Part shown: piece after piece, positions 1 to 7,332 of the stretch | Layout: each line of letters starts with the position of its first letter | How positions within the stretch are numbered: position 1 is the stretch's first letter | From: Mycolicibacterium agri | GTDB lineage: Bacteria; Actinomycetota; Actinomycetes; Mycobacteriales; Mycobacteriaceae | Reading direction: 5' to 3' | NCBI RefSeq assembly: GCF_002553505.1 | Contig: NZ_PDCP01000020.1 | Span: forward strand, 1-64,000 | Length of the DNA: 64,000 nt | Position numbers and translations under genes: made by a program | The notes under the pieces: model-generated | The model's database searches: none | What the model saw: the letters and a program-made list of their open reading frames with translations, nothing else | What the model was told of the DNA's origin: nothing

Positions 1-156
1 GTTGCCGCAGTCCAGTCCGAACCCGAACCCATCGACCTGCTGGACCTCGCCGGTGGCGGTGCGCTGCTGAAGTACGGGCCCTACGCGGCGGTAGGTTTGC
101 TGGTGGCGGCGTTGCTGTTCCTCCTGGGTCGGCGCAGCGCAAGCAAAGGCGCGTAG
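1..156 (+). CDS. C-terminal end of a CoxG-like (SRPBCC) membrane protein, 5' truncated by the window
   Basis: An open frame enters from the left edge and stops at TAG 154-156. The visible 51 residues end in one hydrophobic segment (about YAAVGLLVAALLFLLG) followed by a short basic tail, so the C terminus looks membrane anchored. Only 6 nt separate it from the VWA gene downstream. In mycobacteria the CoxE-like VWA gene (Rv0368c family) is preceded by a CoxG-like membrane protein (Rv0369c), and size, tail anchor and spacing fit that. The family assignment comes from context; the domain itself lies outside the window. Confidence 0.55.
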   Translation, partial: VAAVQSEPEPIDLLDLAGGGALLKYGPYAAVGLLVAALLFLLGRRSASKGA

Positions 157-162
157 TCGTCG

Positions 163-1371
163 GTGGCTTCGCCGTTTCTGCTGCGCGGCGTCGATCTCGC
201 AGCCTTCGCCGCCGCCCTGGTAGCACGCTTGCGTGGTGCCGGGTTGCTGGTGTCCGCCAGCAGTGCAGCAGGACTCGTCGAGGCACTGCGCCGGTTCTGG
301 CCGACTGACCGGGAACAGCTGTACTGGACCGCCCGGCTGACACTTGTTAGCCGGGCGGAGGACCTGATTGGCTTCGACGCCGCGTTCGACGCTCTGTTCG
401 CCGACGCCGTCCTGGGTTTGGACCCGCCCGGCCTCAAACAAAGTCTCGGCACCACGACGGTACCCGAGCCCGGCGTGCGGGGCCGACAGCACGCACAGGC
501 TGAGGGCGGTTTGCCGTGGGCGACCCGGCCAGCGTCGATCACAGCAGCGAGCGAGGACAACGACAGCGACATCGGTATTCCCGAGATGCTGCCCAGTCGG
601 CTCGTCGCGCGCGCCGAGGAGCCGTTCGAACGTTTTGACGCGGCCGATCTACGCCTGATCGGCTCCTGGCTGGAACAGGCGGTGGCTCGCTGGCCGCGTC
701 GTCGGAGTCTGCGCCGCGAACCGCATCCGCATGGAAAGCGCATCGACTTGCGGCGCACCATGAAAGCGTCGCGGGCCACCGGCTGGGAGCCGGTCGTACT
801 CGCGCGGACCCGGCCGCGCCAGCACTCCCGGCGCATGGTGCTGATGTGCGACGTCAGCGGGTCGATGCAGGCCTATGCATCCGTCTATCTGCACTTGATG
901 CGTGCGGCGGCGTTGCAGCAGAAGGGGATGCGGCCGGAGGTTTTCGCCTTCTCGACATCGCTGACCCGACTGACTCCGGTGCTGTCACATCGGTCCGCGG
1001 AGGTGGCGCTGGCGCGCGCCAACGCCAAGGTCGCCGACCGCTACGGCGGTACCCACCTCGGGCGGAGTGTCACCGAATTGCTGGCCACGTCGCACGGTAA
1101 TGCGCTGCGCGGCGCGGTGGTGATCATCGCTTCCGACGGTTGGGACAGCGATCCGCCGGAGCTGCTGGCGCGAGCGGTCGCCCGGGTTCGCCGGCGTGCG
1201 CATCAGCTGGTGTGGCTCAACCCGCGGGCCGCGCGCCCGGGATTTCAGCCGCTGGCCGGGGCGATGGCGGCCGCGTTGCCGTACTGCGACGCCGTGCTGC
1301 CGGCGCATTCGCTTTCTGGGTTGCAGGAGCTGTTCGCGGTGCTGGCCGAGGGATCGGGCTACCGAGCATGA
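163..1371 (+). CDS. CoxE-like VWA (von Willebrand factor A) domain protein
   Basis: 402 aa, GTG start, matching the length of the Rv0368c family. The C-terminal half is a VWA domain with a metal-binding (MIDAS) site: DVSGSM at about residues 230-235, a threonine in GGTHLG near 297 and an aspartate in ASDGWDSD near 325. CoxE-type proteins work with MoxR/CoxD AAA+ ATPases to mature or remodel partner enzymes, originally CO dehydrogenase. The 5' neighbour looks like CoxG. No CO dehydrogenase structural gene is in the window, so the client is unknown. Its stop overlaps the ATG of a 34-codon frame (ATGA). Confidence 0.85.
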   Translation: MASPFLLRGVDLAAFAAALVARLRGAGLLVSASSAAGLVEALRRFWPTDREQLYWTARLTLVSRAEDLIGFDAAFDALFADAVLGLDPPGLKQSLGTTTVPEPGVRGRQHAQAEGGLPWATRPASITAASEDNDSDIGIPEMLPSRLVARAEEPFERFDAADLRLIGSWLEQAVARWPRRRSLRREPHPHGKRIDLRRTMKASRATGWEPVVLARTRPRQHSRRMVLMCDVSGSMQAYASVYLHLMRAAALQQKGMRPEVFAFSTSLTRLTPVLSHRSAEVALARANAKVADRYGGTHLGRSVTELLATSHGNALRGAVVIIASDGWDSDPPELLARAVARVRRRAHQLVWLNPRAARPGFQPLAGAMAAALPYCDAVLPAHSLSGLQELFAVLAEGSGYRA

Positions 1372-1472
1372 GTCTGACCGCGGTGCTGATCACCGGGCTG
1401 ACGGCGGGCGCAGGCATGTGCGCGGTCGCCCAGGGTGGGCTGCTTGCAGCGGTCGCACGACTCGCGGGCTGA
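1368..1472 (+). pseudogene. Short hydrophobic frame: detached N-terminal membrane segment or small protein
   Basis: 34 codons beginning at an ATG that overlaps the VWA stop, ending at TGA 1470-1472. The residues (starting MSLTAVLITGLTAGAGMCAV) form one membrane-like helix. A Gly-Leu-x-Ala-Gly...Cys-Ala-x-x-x-Gly-Gly-Leu-Leu pattern recalls the first helix of TauE/SafE- or UreH-like transporters. The frame stops early. The Pro-rich membrane protein downstream is open in another frame, has no ATG of its own and overlaps it. Either this is a small protein or a frameshift between about 1450 and 1500 has split one gene. Confidence 0.4.
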
Positions 1473-2334
1473 ATCCCCTCGCAATGTCGTTGGCCAGCCG
1501 GACAGAGATACCAAGCGGCGCGGCAACCACTCCCAGGGCTCGTGGGGTGGTCCAGGGCCCAAGGCACCGCCGCGAGGCGAGAGGCCTGAACCGGGTAAGC
1601 ACTGGCATCCACGACCACACCATCCACGGCCCGGTAAACCACACCATCCGCGGCCGGGCAAGGACCATCCCGGCTGGCCCAACGATCCGAAGGACCCGCA
1701 GAATCCGGAGGACCCCTGCGATGAAAATCCCGGTCCACCGGTCGGTCAACCACCGCCGGGAAGCGGCGGAAGCGGCGCGGGCGGCGCGAGCGGCGGTGGC
1801 GGTAGCGACGGCGCGATCGTCGGACTGCCGGGCTTCAGGCCGCCGAAGGTCCCCGAGATGCAACTGCCGGACGAACTGCGCCCCTCCCAACCGGGCGCGC
1901 CGGGCGGACCGGCCGCGTTGGATGCGGGCGCGGGTGCGGTCGCGCCGGCGCCCGTCGTACCCGCGCCGATCACGATGCCGGTGATCGTCGCGCCGCCCGT
2001 CGGAGTCGGCACAGGGGCAGGAGGCGCCGGATCCGGCGGGGCAGGCTCAGGTCCGCCGCCGCCCCCCGCGCCCCGCGCCGTCACCGCGCCGCCGCCCACC
2101 GGCCGTGTCCCGCCGGCCAACGCGGGTGGCACTGCGCCAGTACCGAAATCGTCGTATCGACTTGGCTACACGGAGTACCTGCGGACCGCCGGATTACCGC
2201 AGGTGGCCGCCGTGGCCGTGCCCGGAATCGTGGGCATTCTCGTGCTCACCGGCGCAGGGGGATTGGTTGGATATAGGCAGGCGAAAGCCGGCCACGCCGT
2301 GCGGGTGGGCGGCTCAGCACGTTTCATGAGGTAG
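1435..2334 (+). CDS. Pro/Gly-rich protein with C-terminal transmembrane segment, start uncertain
   Basis: 299 aa from the only plausible upstream initiator, GTG 1435; a stop lies just before at 1394-1396. Order: basic His/Pro/Lys repeats (HPRPG motifs, about residues 55-80), a Gly/Ser stretch, long Pro/Ala-rich linkers, then one C-terminal hydrophobic helix (about 255-280) and a short basic tail ending ARFMR. Such composition suggests a cell-wall-spanning, membrane-anchored protein. There is no signal peptide in this frame, but the overlapping 34-codon frame at 1368 would supply one if the two were joined. Function unknown; orientation and spacing place it in the VWA transcription unit. Confidence 0.6.
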   Translation: MGCLQRSHDSRAESPRNVVGQPDRDTKRRGNHSQGSWGGPGPKAPPRGERPEPGKHWHPRPHHPRPGKPHHPRPGKDHPGWPNDPKDPQNPEDPCDENPGPPVGQPPPGSGGSGAGGASGGGGSDGAIVGLPGFRPPKVPEMQLPDELRPSQPGAPGGPAALDAGAGAVAPAPVVPAPITMPVIVAPPVGVGTGAGGAGSGGAGSGPPPPPAPRAVTAPPPTGRVPPANAGGTAPVPKSSYRLGYTEYLRTAGLPQVAAVAVPGIVGILVLTGAGGLVGYRQAKAGHAVRVGGSARFMR

Positions 2335-2400
2335 TACTACAAACTGCCCCCCGCAACGCGGCCGGGCAGCGCATAGTGGAGTCGTCGAGAGGGGGTTCTC

Positions 2401-2892
2401 ATGCCAGCCAGCCGTCGCGTCACACGCGCAGTGAGCGCGGTGCTGGATCTCGCCCCGCGACGCGGCGAGATCTCGTTGCCCCGCCTTGTCGAAGCCGTCA
2501 GCGCAGACCGCAATCGACCGATCGAATTGAAGATGGCCGATCTGCCGCCGGGTGTGTGCGGGCAGTGGCGTCAGTACGCCGACCGCGACGTCTTCCTCAT
2601 CCAGAAGGGGCTTCCCGCCTGGGACCGCACCCTGGCCCATGAGCTGGGGCACCTGGTCCTCGGTCACGATGGCGTTCCCGTCGTCCAAGCCGCCCGCGCG
2701 GAGACGGAAGTCGCCAGCTTCGACCTGATCGGCTACATGCTCAACCAGCGCACCGGCTGCATGGGGCCGAGCGGCGAGGACGCCGAACAGGAAGCCGAGG
2801 ACTTCGCGGCGCTGCTCATCTATCGCCTGGGCAGGCTGCCCTCCGACCGCTCCTCGATCGTGCAGGTTCGGCTCGGAGAGGCGTTTGGTTGA
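2401..2892 (+). CDS. ImmA/IrrE-type zinc metallopeptidase
   Basis: 163 aa, ATG preceded by a purine-rich GAGAGGGGG ribosome site. The zinc motif HELGH lies at residues 80-84, followed by VLGHDG, typical of ImmA/IrrE (DUF955) peptidases that cleave partner transcription regulators. The N-terminal part is short and shows no clear helix-turn-helix. The stop TGA overlaps the TTG start of the next gene (TTGA), so translation is probably coupled to the multi-pass membrane protein. The substrate is unknown; EspR, encoded convergently just downstream, is an XRE-type regulator but is not a demonstrated target. Confidence 0.82.
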   Translation: MPASRRVTRAVSAVLDLAPRRGEISLPRLVEAVSADRNRPIELKMADLPPGVCGQWRQYADRDVFLIQKGLPAWDRTLAHELGHLVLGHDGVPVVQAARAETEVASFDLIGYMLNQRTGCMGPSGEDAEQEAEDFAALLIYRLGRLPSDRSSIVQVRLGEAFG

Positions 2893-4058
2893 TCATCTGG
2901 GTGATCGCCGGTCTGCTGGGACTTGCCACCGGCCTGCGCATCGGATGGGCCCTGGTCAACAAGCAGTCATTGGTGAGCACCGCCATGATCCTGGCGCTGG
3001 GCAGCCTTGGCCTGGTCGCGGCGCTGAATTGGCAACCGCTGACACTGCTGCTGGACACGCTGCTGCGCTGGCCGAACATCTCGATGGGCCTGAGCCAGGT
3101 GGCGCTGGTGGCCTGCGCCGCGGGCAGCTGCGTGATGATCACGACGGTCTCGTCGCCGCGTAAACCCGCAACTCTGCGCCGCATCGCGATGCTGCAGTAC
3201 GCCGTCGCGGCGGTCATCGCCATCGCGACCCTGGTCGCCTTCTTCGCCGCAGGCCAGCAGCCGGAGATGTCGCCGCAGGAGTATCTGCGGCGCAACCTCG
3301 GCTCGGACAACACGTCGCTGCCGTGGCTGCTGCCGCTGCTGTATGTGCTGCTTGCGCTGACCCTGGTGTCGTGGGCAGGCATGCGCCACTCGAATCGCAC
3401 CCGGCGCGGGCGGGCGCTGTTCGTGTTCACGATCGGCATCGTGTTGATCGTGCTGGCCAGCGCGTTCTTCCTGCTACGGGCGGTCGGCACGACCGAGCTC
3501 GTCGGGGTCGGCGCCGCCGCGACGCTGCTGGGCTGCGCCATGTTGGTGGTGGCCGCGGGCTCCCTGCTGCCCAGCGTCGAGGACTGGTTCGGCGCGCGCC
3601 GCGAGTTGCGGATCATCGCGCCGCTGCTCGATGAGCTCAGCCGCCGACACCCCGATGTGGGCATCGGGGTGCGGCCGCGCGGGCCGCTGGTGTTCCGGGT
3701 GGCCGAGCGGATGTCGTTGATTTCCGACGCCCTGTTCCTCGAGGCCACAGCCGCCGACTCCGCGCTGCGCCATCGGGTGGACGCGGCGGGCGCGTCGGCC
3801 GATCACGACCTCGAGCAGGAGATCAGCGATATGTCGGACATCGAGACACCCGACGTCGAACCCGAGGAACAAGCGCGCGCGATCGCCGAGTGGATCTATG
3901 CCGGCCGCGACGCGACCGACGAGCAGACCAAGCGCGCGCTATTTCCCGGGTTGGGCTGGCTGCGCCAGCCGACCACCTATTCAGACCGCGAGTGGATCCT
4001 CGCTATCGCCAACCAGTATCGGCAGCTGGACCGGGCGGGAGCCGCAGCCACCTCGTGA
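2889..4058 (+). CDS. Multi-pass membrane protein of the MAB_1171c / DUF6545 type
   Basis: 389 aa starting with TTG inside the stop of the peptidase gene. The first 230 residues hold about seven hydrophobic helices; the last 160 form a soluble acidic domain beginning near APLLDELSRRHPDVGIGVR, which matches the C-terminal domain seen in MAB_1171c family putative transporters of actinobacteria. In actinobacteria such proteins commonly sit beside ImmA/IrrE peptidases, as here. That suggests a membrane sensor or transporter paired with a regulatory protease, which is inference. No transport motif is recognisable. Confidence 0.75.
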   Translation: MIIWVIAGLLGLATGLRIGWALVNKQSLVSTAMILALGSLGLVAALNWQPLTLLLDTLLRWPNISMGLSQVALVACAAGSCVMITTVSSPRKPATLRRIAMLQYAVAAVIAIATLVAFFAAGQQPEMSPQEYLRRNLGSDNTSLPWLLPLLYVLLALTLVSWAGMRHSNRTRRGRALFVFTIGIVLIVLASAFFLLRAVGTTELVGVGAAATLLGCAMLVVAAGSLLPSVEDWFGARRELRIIAPLLDELSRRHPDVGIGVRPRGPLVFRVAERMSLISDALFLEATAADSALRHRVDAAGASADHDLEQEISDMSDIETPDVEPEEQARAIAEWIYAGRDATDEQTKRALFPGLGWLRQPTTYSDREWILAIANQYRQLDRAGAAATS

Positions 4059-4108
4059 TGGAGATCGATGATCACTTCGCCGGGTGCCACATGAGCGGAC
4101 CCTGCGGG

Positions 4109-4507
4109 CTAATCGTCGAGGTGCTCCTTGCGGCGCAGTTCCTCGGCCTTTTGAACCAGGTCCTGTTGCGCTTCAGCGGATAGACCGACCGTCCTTGCCG
4201 CAATACGGCGGACGCCCTCGTCCCGCATATTGGCCAGCCAGGTCAATTCCTTGTCGAGCTTCTCGTAGTACTCGTCATCGGTGAAGTAAGCCGGCTTGAT
4301 CCGGAAGAAGTTGGCAAGGGCAGCCATGGTGGCCGCGGACGGGTTCGTACGGTTGCCTGAACGCAGCTGGGAGAGATACGGAGCAGACATGGTGATGCCT
4401 TCGGCCTTGAGGGCTGCGATCACCTCAGCTGACGTATGCGGACCGCGCCCGGGCGGGTAGACCGTGTCGAACAGTCGGTTCAGACGATCGGCGAACGTCT
4501 TGCTCAT
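4109..4507 (-). CDS. espR: EspR nucleoid-associated regulator
   Basis: 132 aa, the same length as M. tuberculosis EspR (Rv3849), with near-identical stretches (for example RLNRLFDTVYPPGRGPHTSA and SQLRSGNRTNPSAATMAALA). The N-terminal XRE-like helix-turn-helix is about residues 15-75; the C-terminal helical part mediates dimerisation in the family. EspR binds many chromosomal sites, including ESX-1-related promoters. An upstream in-frame ATG at 4522 would add five residues. I chose ATG 4507 because GGAGGT lies just upstream and the length then matches the family. It is convergent with the DUF6545 gene. Confidence 0.95.
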   Translation of the reverse strand: MSKTFADRLNRLFDTVYPPGRGPHTSAEVIAALKAEGITMSAPYLSQLRSGNRTNPSAATMAALANFFRIKPAYFTDDEYYEKLDKELTWLANMRDEGVRRIAARTVGLSAEAQQDLVQKAEELRRKEHLDD

Positions 4508-4896
4508 CGATATGACCTCCACATGCTGACAGAGCGGATTAGTTAGGCGGCGTATTTGCTGATCATCGTAGCGAGAGTTGTGCCAACAACCAAGTGCAAA
4601 CCGCGTAAAAGTTAACCCCGCTTTTTCTTCAAGGGGCTTGATAGCGCTTTAAGCAGGACGTTTAGACCATATCTCATCAATGTCTCACGGTGCATGCAAG
4701 CAAATTTTGACGGATAGGTAGCAGAACCTTAGCTCCTGGGCGCACGACCATTGGCTATGTGCTCGCCGAGGTGGGAACGGGCAACCGAGAACAACCGTCT
4801 CGGTGTTCCTGGGGGTGTTTGCTGGAATCGCGGTGCCGCGGACATCCTCCCGACAAGCACGGGTGGACTCCAAATCGTGGAATTGCCATCCCGAAA
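4508..4896. other. espR upstream region, no gene seen
   Basis: 389 nt between the espR start and the 3' end of the GDT1 transporter gene. The half next to espR (about 4530-4720) is clearly richer in A/T than the surroundings, with runs such as CTTTTTCTTC and AAATTTTGACGG. That fits a promoter and long leader; EspR is known to bind its own upstream region in M. tuberculosis. No conserved ORF, tRNA or strong terminator was recognised. The other half has ordinary GC content and nothing identifiable. Confidence 0.4.
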
Positions 4897-5604
4897 TCAC
4901 GACCGGTCCGGTGACGGCTCCATCGGCCCGACTTCCGGCGCGGGCGCCCGCCGCAGGCGTATCACGGCGACGACGCCGGCGATGACCGCGACCGCCGCGA
5001 TCGCCGCGGTGATCGCGATGGCCGCCAGGTGCCAACCCAGCGCGCCGTTGAACAGCATCCACAGACCGAACAACAGGAACAGCACGGCTGCGGCGCGGTG
5101 CAGGAAGCGCTCGGGCAGCTGCTTGTGCAGCACGACACCGACGGCGACAGCGACACCGTCGGCGAGCACCATGCCCAGGGTCGCGCCGATCCACACGCCG
5201 GCCCAGTTGTAGTCGCTGGCGAGCGCGACCGTGGCCAGCATGGTCTTGTCGCCGAGCTCGGCCAGCACGAACGAGGACACGATCGCGAGCAGGACATGCC
5301 GTGGAGCGACGGCCGTGCGGACCTCTTCGTCGCCGTTGTCGCGGCTCTCCCGCCACGTCCAGATGGCGAACAGCAGGAAGACGATCGCCGCGCCGAGCGC
5401 TATGGGGCGTTCGGGCAGGGTCATGCCGAGGAAATGGCCGATGGTCACCGACACCCCGTGCACGAGGAATGAGGCGATCGCGACCCCGGACAGCACCACC
5501 CACCAGCGATAGCGCAGCGCGTAGGTCATCGTCATCAACTGGGATTTGTCGCCGAGTTCGGCGAGGAAGACGACTCCGAGGCTGACCAGTGTGGCGGCAA
5601 GCAT
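4897..5604 (-). CDS. TMEM165/GDT1 (UPF0016) family cation transporter, probable Mn2+ exporter
   Basis: 235 aa with six predicted helices in two repeats. Each repeat carries the family signature ELGDK (residues 16-20 and about 116-120), whose acidic residues handle the cation. Family members exchange Ca2+/Mn2+ for protons; bacterial homologues export manganese. I chose ATG 5604 because it puts ELGDK at the usual distance from the N terminus, has AAAGG six nt upstream and leaves the preceding leader free for a yybP-ykoY riboswitch. Longer readings of this frame run through that riboswitch and are unlikely. The riboswitch strongly supports a manganese role. Confidence 0.9.
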   Translation of the reverse strand: MLAATLVSLGVVFLAELGDKSQLMTMTYALRYRWWVVLSGVAIASFLVHGVSVTIGHFLGMTLPERPIALGAAIVFLLFAIWTWRESRDNGDEEVRTAVAPRHVLLAIVSSFVLAELGDKTMLATVALASDYNWAGVWIGATLGMVLADGVAVAVGVVLHKQLPERFLHRAAAVLFLLFGLWMLFNGALGWHLAAIAITAAIAAVAVIAGVVAVIRLRRAPAPEVGPMEPSPDRS

Positions 5605-5662
5605 GCACAACCTTTCGACACGTCGCGCGACGGCCGAGTTGAATTCGGTCTTGTCACGCATT

Positions 5663-5760
5663 CGGTCGAAGGTCTCGCCCACCGCGTGCCTTGCGGTTCG
5701 CCGGCCGGGCTGTGCGCCAGTATGTCGACCCGACGATTGGGGGCTACTCCCCTTCGCTGA
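5663..5760 (-). promoter_or_regulatory. yybP-ykoY manganese riboswitch upstream of the GDT1 transporter
   Basis: On the minus strand the leader begins CGAAGGGGAGTAGC (complement of 5743-5756) and ends CGAGACCTTCG (complement of 5666-5676). GGGGAGUAG and GAGACCUU are the two conserved loops of the yybP-ykoY family, and CGAAGG/CCTTCG closes the P1 stem. The spacing, about 75 nt of GC-rich stems between loops, fits. The 3' P1 strand ACCTTCGAC can instead pair, with one bulge, to GTCGAAAGG (complement of 5611-5619), which holds the transporter ribosome site. This predicts a Mn2+-on translational switch. The pairing is read by eye. Confidence 0.85.
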
Positions 5761-5828
5761 CGAACCCACGATAACGACGAATCCGGCTGCCCGCCACCGC
5801 CGGCGGCAAGTTCGGCTACCCGTAATTC

Positions 5829-5863
5829 GGTTTTCGAACTTCGAATTAAGCGGTTCGAAAACC
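5829..5863 (-). terminator. Hairpin after the 177-aa gene
   Basis: An 11-bp perfect inverted repeat, GGTTTTCGAAC at 5829-5839 and GTTCGAAAACC at 5853-5863, with a 13-nt A/T-rich loop. It lies directly after the TAA stop of the minus-strand gene and before the riboswitch leader. There is no long U tract, as is common for mycobacterial terminators. Confidence 0.5.
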
Positions 5864-5864
5864 C

Positions 5865-6398
5865 TTATGCGGCAAGGAGCATCGCGAGGATCGCGGTGTC
5901 GGGATCGCTTATCGGGTCGATGCCGACACGGCTCACCAACGACGTGACCGTGCCATCGGCTTCCGCTTCCACCCACGCGGCGCGGTGCTCGAGGCCAAGA
6001 TGTGGAAGGCCGGGCAGCAGAACGCAACCCGATGCGGCCCCCGAACACTCCGGAAGCGACGGCGTCGTCTCCGACGGCGGGTGCAGCATGATCAGCGCCG
6101 GCGGCTGATGGTCGGCGAAATGCCCTGGCGCGACGGCGTTCTCGCCGACGACCGGGCCCTCGGCGACGACCAGGCCGACGGTGCCTGGCTCAGGTGACTC
6201 GGGTAGCTCCTCGCGGGCGCCGAAAATCGTTGTAGTGGACAGCAATCCGGGAAGGGATGCCACCCGGACGGCCAGCTTCAAGACTTGCGCCCACTCTTTC
6301 GTGGAATCCGGCCAGCGGCCGGACACCACGAATCCCTTGAGGGATCCCCGTGAATGAAATGGGGCGATTTCGATCGCCCGACCGGACCCCGTGTCCAT
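5865..6398 (-). CDS. Hypothetical protein, 177 aa
   Basis: An intact ATG-to-TAA frame with plausible codon use on the same strand as sodX, 114 nt downstream of it. No domain is recognised. The sequence is mixed hydrophobic and acidic, with no signal peptide or clear membrane helix. The N-terminal part (SLKGFVVSGRWPDSTKEWAQ) looks like a folded domain. A hairpin follows the stop. A role linked to nickel superoxide dismutase is possible only by position. Confidence 0.55.
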   Translation of the reverse strand: MDTGSGRAIEIAPFHSRGSLKGFVVSGRWPDSTKEWAQVLKLAVRVASLPGLLSTTTIFGAREELPESPEPGTVGLVVAEGPVVGENAVAPGHFADHQPPALIMLHPPSETTPSLPECSGAASGCVLLPGLPHLGLEHRAAWVEAEADGTVTSLVSRVGIDPISDPDTAILAMLLAA

Positions 6399-6512
6399 CT
6401 CGCCTCCGCGACTCCGACTTTCGGTAGTTTTCGGAACCTGCCCGACACACCGTTGGGTCGATTAGCTACAGGATGTATCCAAATGCGCCTAGCAGGCAAG
6501 AGGACGCGAGTG

Positions 6513-6854
6513 CTAACGGGCGGCCTTTGCCCGCACCGTCCACACCACGCGGTATGAACCCGCGGCGGGCACCCAGCCGAACCGCCGTGAATCGACGGCG
6601 CCTGGGGCGTCCGGATTGTCGGAGCGCGCCTCGAAAGTCGCTGTGGCTCCTGTCCCGCGGACTTCACCGACGCGCTTGACGAGCCAACGCGACGGCAGGG
6701 TGGGGTCGGGAAAGACGCGCAACTGGCCGCGCCGAATTCGCCCGCCGCGCAGCGCCAACAAGCCGTCGCCGGGGCGCAGCGTGGGGCGCATCGAGTCCTC
6801 GACAACGGCGAAGCGGCGCAGCGGCCAATGCCGGAGTGGATGGTTGCCGCGCAT
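6513..6854 (-). CDS. sodX: Nickel-type superoxide dismutase maturation protease (S26 family)
   Basis: 113 aa from ATG 6854; two in-frame ATGs further upstream would overlap the sodN start, and a leaderless -10 sits six nt before 6854. It is a small signal-peptidase-like protein: VVEDSMRPTLRPGD carries the nucleophilic serine and WLVKRVGEV the general-base lysine of the Ser/Lys dyad. It lacks the usual membrane anchor. In the family it removes the SodN leader to expose His1 for nickel binding. It is divergent from sodN, with 22 nt between the start codons. Confidence 0.88.
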   Translation of the reverse strand: MRGNHPLRHWPLRRFAVVEDSMRPTLRPGDGLLALRGGRIRRGQLRVFPDPTLPSRWLVKRVGEVRGTGATATFEARSDNPDAPGAVDSRRFGWVPAAGSYRVVWTVRAKAAR

Positions 6855-6860
6855 GCCGAA

Positions 6861-6866
6861 AGGGTA
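6861..6866 (-). promoter_or_regulatory. -10 element for leaderless sodX
   Basis: TACCCT on the minus strand, six nt before the sodX ATG. It overlaps the opposing sodN -10 by two bases. The spacing predicts initiation at or next to the A of ATG. Confidence 0.5.
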
Positions 6867-6870
6867 GGTT
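6865..6870 (+). promoter_or_regulatory. -10 element for leaderless sodN
   Basis: TAGGTT, six nt before the sodN ATG at 6877. There is no Shine-Dalgarno sequence, so a leaderless transcript is likely. It faces the sodX -10 in a 22-nt intergenic space. Confidence 0.55.
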
Positions 6871-6876
6871 AGGGGC

Positions 6877-7299
6877 ATGCTGCATCGACTTTTCTCCAAC
6901 GCAACTCCTGCCCATGCTCACTGCGATTTGTACTGCGGCGTCTACGACCCCGCGCAGGCCAAGATTGAAGCGCTGTCGTGCCTGAAGACGATTCAGAAGT
7001 ATCACGACTCCGACGATGAGCACTTCAAGGCGCGCGCCATCATCATCAAGGAGCGGCAGGCCGAGGAGGTCAAGCATCATCTGATGGTGCTGTGGGCCGA
7101 CTTCTTCTCCAAGGAGCACTTCGAGCAGTTCCCGAATCTGCACCAGCTGTTCTGGGACGGCGTGCATGGCGCGGGTGATGTCAAGAAGTCGCTCGATGTC
7201 GCCGTCGCCGAGAAGCTGCTCAAGACGATCGACGAGATCGCCGACATCTTCTGGCAGACCGACAAGGGCAAGCAGATGGGTGTCTACCCGCCTGCCTGA
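6877..7299 (+). CDS. sodN: Nickel superoxide dismutase precursor
   Basis: 140 aa. A 14-residue leader MLHRLFSNATPAHA precedes HCDLYCGVYDP, the nickel hook. His15, Cys16 and Cys20 of the precursor become His1, Cys2 and Cys6 of the mature enzyme. The rest is the four-helix-bundle body, of family length. It converts superoxide to peroxide and oxygen in the cytoplasm. Unlike the Streptomyces hook HCDLPCG, position 5 here is Tyr. The gene is absent from M. tuberculosis. The cognate protease is divergent, and a strong hairpin follows at 7333-7367. Confidence 0.95.
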   Translation: MLHRLFSNATPAHAHCDLYCGVYDPAQAKIEALSCLKTIQKYHDSDDEHFKARAIIIKERQAEEVKHHLMVLWADFFSKEHFEQFPNLHQLFWDGVHGAGDVKKSLDVAVAEKLLKTIDEIADIFWQTDKGKQMGVYPPA

Positions 7300-7332
7300 C
7301 GCCGATCGATCACAACAGACCGACAAAGCAGA

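Noticed and set aside
4685..5608. 307-codon minus-strand frame overlapping the GDT1 gene
   Set aside because: Arg-rich out-of-frame shadow; the overlapping frame has two ELGDK motifs and clear membrane helices.
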